64,000 nt of DNA. Origin: Streptomyces sp. KMM 9044. Lineage in GTDB: Bacteria > Actinomycetota > Actinomycetes > Streptomycetales > Streptomycetaceae. The first letter of the stretch is position 1; each line of letters starts with the position of its first letter. Below are positions 59,476 to 64,000 of the stretch, piece by piece. The stretch spans positions 2,046,001 to 2,110,000 of the forward strand of contig NZ_CP113910.1 of assembly GCF_024701375.2 (NCBI RefSeq), given 5' to 3'. A program made the translations under genes and the position numbers. Below the pieces are notes generated by a model. The model worked only from the letters and a program-made list of their open reading frames with translations. It was not told where the DNA came from and made no database searches.

Positions 59476-60351
59476 GTGAAGGACCCGCGAATCTCCGCGA
59501 TCGGCAAGGGGCTGAGGCGTCGGGGGAGGCTGATGGCGCAGGCCGTCAGCCCGCCGCGCCGCCGCCTCGACGCGGTGCCGGCCCCCCGGCCCGGGGCGGC
59601 CCCGTACGCCGCCCCGCCCGCGCCACGTCTGGTGGAGTCACCGGTGTTCGTGCTGTCCTCGGTGCGCTCCGGATCGACGCTGCTGCGCGTCCTGCTGAAC
59701 AGCCACAGCCGTATACGCGCCCCGCACGAGATGCACCTGCGCACCCTGCACGTCCAGTTGTCCCGGTCCTTCAGCGTGGACGCCATGCGGGCCCTGCAGC
59801 TGGACCGGGAAGAACTCGAGCACCTCCTGTGGGACCGGGTGCTGCACCTGGAACTGACCCGCAGCGGCAAGGACGTCATCGTCGACAAGACCCCGCCCAA
59901 CACCCTCGTCTGGCCCCGGCTGCACCGATGCTGGCCCGGCGCACGCCGCATCGTCCTGCTGCGCCACCCGGGAGCGGTCGTCGCCTCCCTGACCGCCCGC
60001 CGCACCGACCCGGACCACGCGGCCATCCGCGCCGAGGTCCTCGGCTACGCAGAGAAGCTGGAGGAGGCGCGGCACGCCCCCGGCGCCCACGTGATCTCCT
60101 ACGAGGAGCTCACCACCGCACCGGAGCGGGTGACCCGGGGCGTGTGCGACTACCTCGGCGTGCCCTGGGAGCCCGGCATGCTCGACTACGGCAGTAAGGA
60201 CCACGGGGCCTTCCGCCCTCAGCTGGGCGACTGGTCCGACACCATCAGATCCGGCCGCATCCACACCGCCCGCCCGGCCGCCCCGGACACCGAACTCCCT
60301 CCCCGCCTGCGCGAACTGGCCCGCGCCTGGGGCTACACCGAGGGCCCCTAG
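59476..60351 (+). CDS. Sulfotransferase family protein
   Basis: This 291-aa protein starts at GTG 59476, with AAAGAGG upstream. It has the 5'-phosphosulfate loop (LSSVRSGSTLLRVLLNSH, about 58-75) and the 3'-phosphate-binding segment (IVLLRHPGAVVASL, about 160-173). VDKTPPN, which often precedes the latter in this family, is also present. It should transfer sulfate from PAPS to an unknown acceptor. The N-terminal ~50 residues are Arg/Pro-rich, and no signal peptide is seen. Confidence 0.9.
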   Translation: MKDPRISAIGKGLRRRGRLMAQAVSPPRRRLDAVPAPRPGAAPYAAPPAPRLVESPVFVLSSVRSGSTLLRVLLNSHSRIRAPHEMHLRTLHVQLSRSFSVDAMRALQLDREELEHLLWDRVLHLELTRSGKDVIVDKTPPNTLVWPRLHRCWPGARRIVLLRHPGAVVASLTARRTDPDHAAIRAEVLGYAEKLEEARHAPGAHVISYEELTTAPERVTRGVCDYLGVPWEPGMLDYGSKDHGAFRPQLGDWSDTIRSGRIHTARPAAPDTELPPRLRELARAWGYTEGP

Positions 60352-60467
60352 GAGGTCCTGTCCGGAGTTTCCCGTCGTCGCCCGAAGGGCGGCCCTGCGG
60401 TGTCTGGTGCGCGCATCGGTGTGCGGCCGGACCGCCCTCGTACCGGACGTACCCGGGTGATCCGGCC

Positions 60468-61057
60468 GTGCGGCGAGGTGCCGTGCCGGACGCCACACCT
60501 GCGGCTCGGCCGAAGCCCACCGCGGAGTCGGTACCGCTCACCCCCGCCCAGCGCGCCGAGCTGATCCGCGAGGCGGACGCCACCAAGACGGACACCCCCG
60601 AGGACCTCGGTCTGGGGCGGTGCAGGACGCCTGGGCCGGCATCAACGTCGGCGCGCTGGGCGGGGGTGAGCGGTTGCGGTGGCGGTGGCGGTGGCGGTGG
60701 CGGTGGCGGCACCACCTTCGAGAACACCACCGACGTGTCCATCCCGGACAACGGCGCGGCCGTCACCTCGTCGGTCACCGTGACCGGGCAGGCGGGCAAC
60801 GCTCCCTCCGGCCTCCGGGACCGGTCGACATCGTGCACACCTGGCGCGGTGACCTCGTCGTCGACCTGCTGGCCCCGGACAGGACGGCGTACCGCCTCAA
60901 GAGCCGCAGCTCCGGCGACTCCGCGGACAACGTCAACGAGACCTACACGGTCCACGCCTCCTCCGAAACCGCCAACGGCATCTGGCGGCTGAGGGTGCAG
61001 GACCAGGCCGCCCGGGACACCGGCCACATCAACAGCCGGGGACCCACCTTCCCGTAG
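60468..61057 (+). pseudogene. M4 metallopeptidase remnant retaining propeptide start and P-domain
   Basis: The 5' part reads LTPAQRAELIREADATKTDT, like the propeptide start of Streptomyces thermolysin-type proteases. Then VQDAWAGINVGAL, like the end of the M4 C-terminal domain, appears in another frame. After a poly-Gly stretch a P-domain follows, split over two frames (TTFENTTDVSIPDNG, then VHTWRGDLVVDLLAPD, WRLRVQDQAARDTG) and ending at TAG 61055. The catalytic region with HExxH is entirely missing. This is a deletion remnant with several frameshifts, and the signal peptide is also incomplete. Confidence 0.75.
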
Positions 61058-61081
61058 GCCGCCGCAGGCAGCACACGGAAC

Positions 61082-61122
61082 GGGGCGCCGCCCCGGAGGC
61101 CGGACCTCCGGGGCGGCGCCCC
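61082..61122. terminator. Strong terminator hairpin after the M4 remnant
   Basis: Perfect 18-bp GC-rich arms (61082-61099 and 61105-61122) with a 5-nt loop separate the protease remnant from the DUF1990 gene. Confidence 0.8.
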
Positions 61123-61162
61123 CCCGTCGACGGCTCCGGGCGCCGCCCTACTCTTGGGTCCC

Positions 61163-61684
61163 ATGTCTTCGGCGGACTTCACCTACGACCACGTCGGCGC
61201 GACCCGTGAGCCGGGTTTCTGCCCTCCCGGATTCCATCCCCTGCACGTCCGCACCCGCCTCGGCGAGGGCGAGGCGGTCTTCCGCCAGGGCGCGCAGGCG
61301 GTCCTGTCCTGGGAACTGCACCGGGCCCTGGGGGTCGGGTTCGACACCGGCGCCGACCGTGCGACGCCCGGTGCCGACGTCACCGTCACGCTCGCCGGAG
61401 TGGTCCGGGCACCCTGCCGGGTGGTCTGGACGGTGGAGGAACACCGCAGAGCCGGCTGGGCGTACGGCACCCTGCCCGGTCATCCGGAGTGCGGTGAGGA
61501 GGCCTTCGTCGTGGACCGCACCGGTGACGGGACGGTGTGGCTGACCGTCTCGGCGTTCAGCAGGCCGGCCAGGTGGTACGCGCGGGCGGCCGGCCCGGCC
61601 GGCCGTGGCCTGCAGCAGGCCTGGGCCCGCCGCTGCGGCACGGTGCTGCGCCGCCTCGCGACGAAGGGCCTCGGGGAGTCCTGA
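61163..61684 (+). CDS. DUF1990 family protein
   Basis: This 173-aa protein has the DUF1990 layout: FTYDHVGATREPG at the start, then GEAVFRQGAQAV, VWTVEEHRRAGWAYGTLPGHPECGEEAFVV and FSRPARWYARAAGP. Function is unknown. ATG at 61163 is used; an upstream in-frame TTG at 61154 would add three residues. The last codons (GLGES) lie inside the left arm of a 22-bp inverted repeat that also contains the stop codon. Confidence 0.9.
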   Translation: MSSADFTYDHVGATREPGFCPPGFHPLHVRTRLGEGEAVFRQGAQAVLSWELHRALGVGFDTGADRATPGADVTVTLAGVVRAPCRVVWTVEEHRRAGWAYGTLPGHPECGEEAFVVDRTGDGTVWLTVSAFSRPARWYARAAGPAGRGLQQAWARRCGTVLRRLATKGLGES

Positions 61685-61705
61685 GGACTCCCCGAGGCCC
61701 TTCGT
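61661..61705. terminator. 22-bp perfect inverted repeat spanning the DUF1990 stop codon
   Basis: Arms 61661-61682 and 61684-61705 are perfect complements around a single central G. The hairpin begins 23 bp inside the DUF1990 gene and lies 25 bp beyond the convergent glgP stop, so it can terminate both. Confidence 0.85.
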
Positions 61706-61729
61706 CCCCATCCGTTCACTCGCCGCGCC

Positions 61730-64000
61730 TCACCTCATCAGCAGCCCCGCCGCCCCCAGGACCTCCTCCGAGGGGACCGCGACCAGGCCCAGTTCCGTGC
61801 CCTGCGCCAGCAGCCGGTGGCTGGGCAGGATACGGACCGTGTAGCCGAACGGTCCGGTGCGGTCCAGGGCGAGCGGGCCCTCGTACACCCAGCGGCCCTC
61901 CAGGTCGGCGGCGCCCACCGGCTTCAGCGGTACGGGGGTCGCGTCGGCGATGCGGTCCTCCTCGTCCACCCGCCCGGAGACGGCCTGGACCTCGACGTCG
62001 TCCGGGCCGAGGTCGCCGAGGCCCACGCGCACCCGCAGCCCGAGCGTGGTGCCGAGTTCCGCGGTGCCCGGTGTCTCCGACGTCTCGACGTGGTCGACGC
62101 TCACCCCGTGCCAGGCGGCGCGCACCCGGGACTTCCACCGGGCGAGGTCCCGCGCGGCGTCCGGATCCATCGCGCGGTGGCTGCCGGCGGCGGGCGCGTA
62201 CAGGCGCTCGACGTACTCGCGGACCATCCGGCCGGCCAGCACCTTCGGGCCGAGCAGGCTCAGGGTGCGCCGGACCATCTCCAGCCACCGGTCCGGCAGC
62301 CCGCTCCCACCCCGCTCGTAGAAGCGCGGGGTGATCCGCTGCTCCAGCAGGTCGTAGAGCGCGGCGGCCTCTACGGCGTCGCGCCGGTCCGGGTCGTCCC
62401 CCACCGCCGAAAGCGTGGAGGTGCCCCCGTCCACCCCGTCCGCGGTGGGAATGGCCCAGCCGAAGTCGGGCTGGAACCACTCGTCCCACCAGCCGTCCAG
62501 CACCGAGAGGTTGAGACAGCCGTTGAGCGCGGCCTTCATGCCGCTGGTGCCGCACGCCTCCAGCGGACGCAGGGGGTTGTTCAGCCAGATGTCGCAGCCC
62601 GGGTAGAGCTTCTGCGCCATCGCCATGCCGTAGTCGGGCAGGAACACGATCCGGTGCCGGACGCGCGGGTCGTCGGCGAACCGGACCAGCTCCTGGATGA
62701 GCCGCTTGCCGCCCTCGTCCGCCGGGTGAGCCTTGCCCGCGACCACGATCTGCACCGGCCGCTCGGGGTGCAGCAGCAGGTTCGTCAGCCTGCCCTGGTC
62801 CTGCAGCATCAGCGTCAGCCGCTTGTACGAGGGGACCCGCCGGGCGAACCCGATGGTCAGCACGTCCGGGTCGAGCACCCGGTCGATCCAGCCCAGCTCC
62901 GCCGTCCCGGCGCCGCGCTGCCGCCAGGAGGCGCGCAGCCGCTCCCGCACCTCCATCACCAGCAGGGCGCGCAGGGACCGGCGCAGCTCCCAGATGTCCT
63001 CGTCCGGGATGTCGGCGACCGAGTCCCAGCGGTCCGATCCGCCGACGGCCAGCGCCTCCTCGGCCCGCTCTGCGCCGATCTGCCGGGCGCCGAGCCGGAA
63101 CACCTCGGGGGCGACCCAGGTGGGCGCGTGCACCCCGTTGGTGACGGAGGTGATGGGCACCTCCTCGGGGTCGAACCCGGGCCACAGCCCGGCGAACATC
63201 CCGCGGCTGACACTGCCGTGCAGCAGGGACACGCCGTTGGCGCGCTGGGCGAGGCGCAGGCCCATCACGGCCATGTTGAACAGACCGGGCTCGCCGCCGG
63301 GGTACGTCTCCCTGCCGAGCCTGAGGACACGGTCGACGTCGATGCCCGGCAGTTCGGTGTCGGGGCCGAAGTGGCGGGCGACCAGATCGCGGTCGAAGCG
63401 GTCGATGCCGGCCGGTACGGGGGTGTGCGTGGTGAACACGGTCCCGGCCCGGACGGCCTCCAGGGCGGCGTCGAACTCCATCCCCTCGGAGCCCAGTTCG
63501 GCGATGCGCTCCAGACCGAGGAAACCGGCGTGGCCCTCGTTGGTGTGGAACACCTCGGGCGGTGCGTGCCCGGTGAGCCCGCAGTACGCGCGCACCGCCC
63601 GGACTCCTCCTATGCCGAGCAGCATCTCCTGGAGCAGCCGGTGCTCGCTGCCGCCGCCGTAGAGCCGGTCGGTGACGCCGCGGGCGCCGGGGTCGTTCTC
63701 CTCGACGTCGGAGTCGAGCAGGAGCAGCGGGACCCTGCCCACCTGGGCCAGCCAGATCCGGGCGCGCAGCGACCGGCCGCCGGGCAGGGCGAGGCTCACC
63801 AGGGCGTGCCTGCCGTCGGGTTCCTCGAGCTGGACGAGGGGCAGCTCGTTGGGGTCGAGGACGGGGTAGTGCTCCTGCTGCCAGCCGTCCCGGGACAGGG
63901 TCTGGCGGAAGTAGCCGTGCCGGTAGAGCAGGCCGACGCCGATCAGCGGGACGCCGAGGTCGCTGGCGGCCTTGAGGTGGTCGCCGGCGAGGATGCCGAG
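61730..64000 (-). CDS. glgP: Alpha-glucan (glycogen) phosphorylase GlgP, 5' end outside window
   Basis: The open frame continues past the right edge, and 757 C-terminal codons are seen. It shows the phosphorylase signatures LGILAGDHLKAASDLGVPLIGVGL, TTHTPVPAGIDRF, KAHPADEGGKRL and CGTSGMKAALNG, the last lying next to the pyridoxal-phosphate site. This is the long actinobacterial type, with an N-terminal extension expected beyond the window. It releases glucose-1-phosphate from glycogen and other alpha-1,4 glucans and works with the debranching enzyme encoded 5.7 kb away. It is convergent with the DUF1990 gene, sharing the 22-bp hairpin. Confidence 0.95.
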   Translation of the reverse strand, partial: LGILAGDHLKAASDLGVPLIGVGLLYRHGYFRQTLSRDGWQQEHYPVLDPNELPLVQLEEPDGRHALVSLALPGGRSLRARIWLAQVGRVPLLLLDSDVEENDPGARGVTDRLYGGGSEHRLLQEMLLGIGGVRAVRAYCGLTGHAPPEVFHTNEGHAGFLGLERIAELGSEGMEFDAALEAVRAGTVFTTHTPVPAGIDRFDRDLVARHFGPDTELPGIDVDRVLRLGRETYPGGEPGLFNMAVMGLRLAQRANGVSLLHGSVSRGMFAGLWPGFDPEEVPITSVTNGVHAPTWVAPEVFRLGARQIGAERAEEALAVGGSDRWDSVADIPDEDIWELRRSLRALLVMEVRERLRASWRQRGAGTAELGWIDRVLDPDVLTIGFARRVPSYKRLTLMLQDQGRLTNLLLHPERPVQIVVAGKAHPADEGGKRLIQELVRFADDPRVRHRIVFLPDYGMAMAQKLYPGCDIWLNNPLRPLEACGTSGMKAALNGCLNLSVLDGWWDEWFQPDFGWAIPTADGVDGGTSTLSAVGDDPDRRDAVEAAALYDLLEQRITPRFYERGGSGLPDRWLEMVRRTLSLLGPKVLAGRMVREYVERLYAPAAGSHRAMDPDAARDLARWKSRVRAAWHGVSVDHVETSETPGTAELGTTLGLRVRVGLGDLGPDDVEVQAVSGRVDEEDRIADATPVPLKPVGAADLEGRWVYEGPLALDRTGPFGYTVRILPSHRLLAQGTELGLVAVPSEEVLGAAGLLMR

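Overview
The window is very GC-rich actinobacterial DNA, almost certainly Streptomyces. The reasons are strong third-position G/C coding bias, frequent GTG and TTG starts, a type VII secretion (T7SS/ESX) locus of actinobacterial type, and a neighbouring glycogen-metabolism block. No rRNA, tRNA, integrase, insertion sequence or CRISPR array was recognised.

Region A (1-25.5 kb, minus strand) is a T7SS substrate operon. From its 5' end it encodes two WXG100-type small proteins (25524, 24959), a 147-aa unknown, a 1081-aa protein with a long Lys/Glu/Ala helix, a YbaB/EbfC-like protein, a third WXG100-like protein, and a giant reading frame of at least 6,655 codons that leaves the left edge. The giant protein has a WXG100-like/CpnT-like N-terminus, three modules carrying an HG...C pair with constant spacing (caspase-like, clan CD), an OTU-like segment that lacks its cysteine, a zincin with HEFAH, and several low-complexity linkers.

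Region B (25.9-38.8 kb) is the secretion machine: eccB and eccD (minus), eccC with three FtsK/SpoIIIE ATPase units (plus), a mycosin-like S8 protease (minus) and a beta-helix protein fused to two CbxX/EccA-type AAA domains (plus). No eccE was recognised. The machine and the substrate operon face each other in divergent or convergent units with repeat-bearing spacers.

Region C (38.8-46.6 kb, minus) holds a membrane-anchored protein with ChW-like repeats. It also holds a tight operon of two YkgJ-like cysteine-cluster proteins, a SorC-type regulator, an SseB-domain protein and a large protein ending in an ADP-ribosyltransferase-like fold. That last gene is split by a single missing C in a tandem 171-bp repeat.

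Region D (47.2-64 kb) looks like core chromosome with several decayed genes. In order: a GH25 lysozyme remnant, an HATPase (RsbW-like) regulator, an enoyl-CoA hydratase, an asymmetric heterodimeric ABC exporter, an ABC/response-regulator chimeric remnant, glgX, an intact L,D-transpeptidase lipoprotein, a 146-bp tandem duplication, a frameshifted second L,D-transpeptidase, a sulfotransferase, an M4 metallopeptidase remnant, a DUF1990 protein and glgP (5' end beyond the right edge).

A coherent reading is that EccB/C/D plus mycosin export WXG100-type proteins and the giant multi-enzyme polypeptide. The AAA/beta-helix protein and the SseB and YbaB-like proteins would act as cytosolic helpers, and the ART-fold protein could be a second effector. 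This is inference from context; only the sequence motifs are directly seen.
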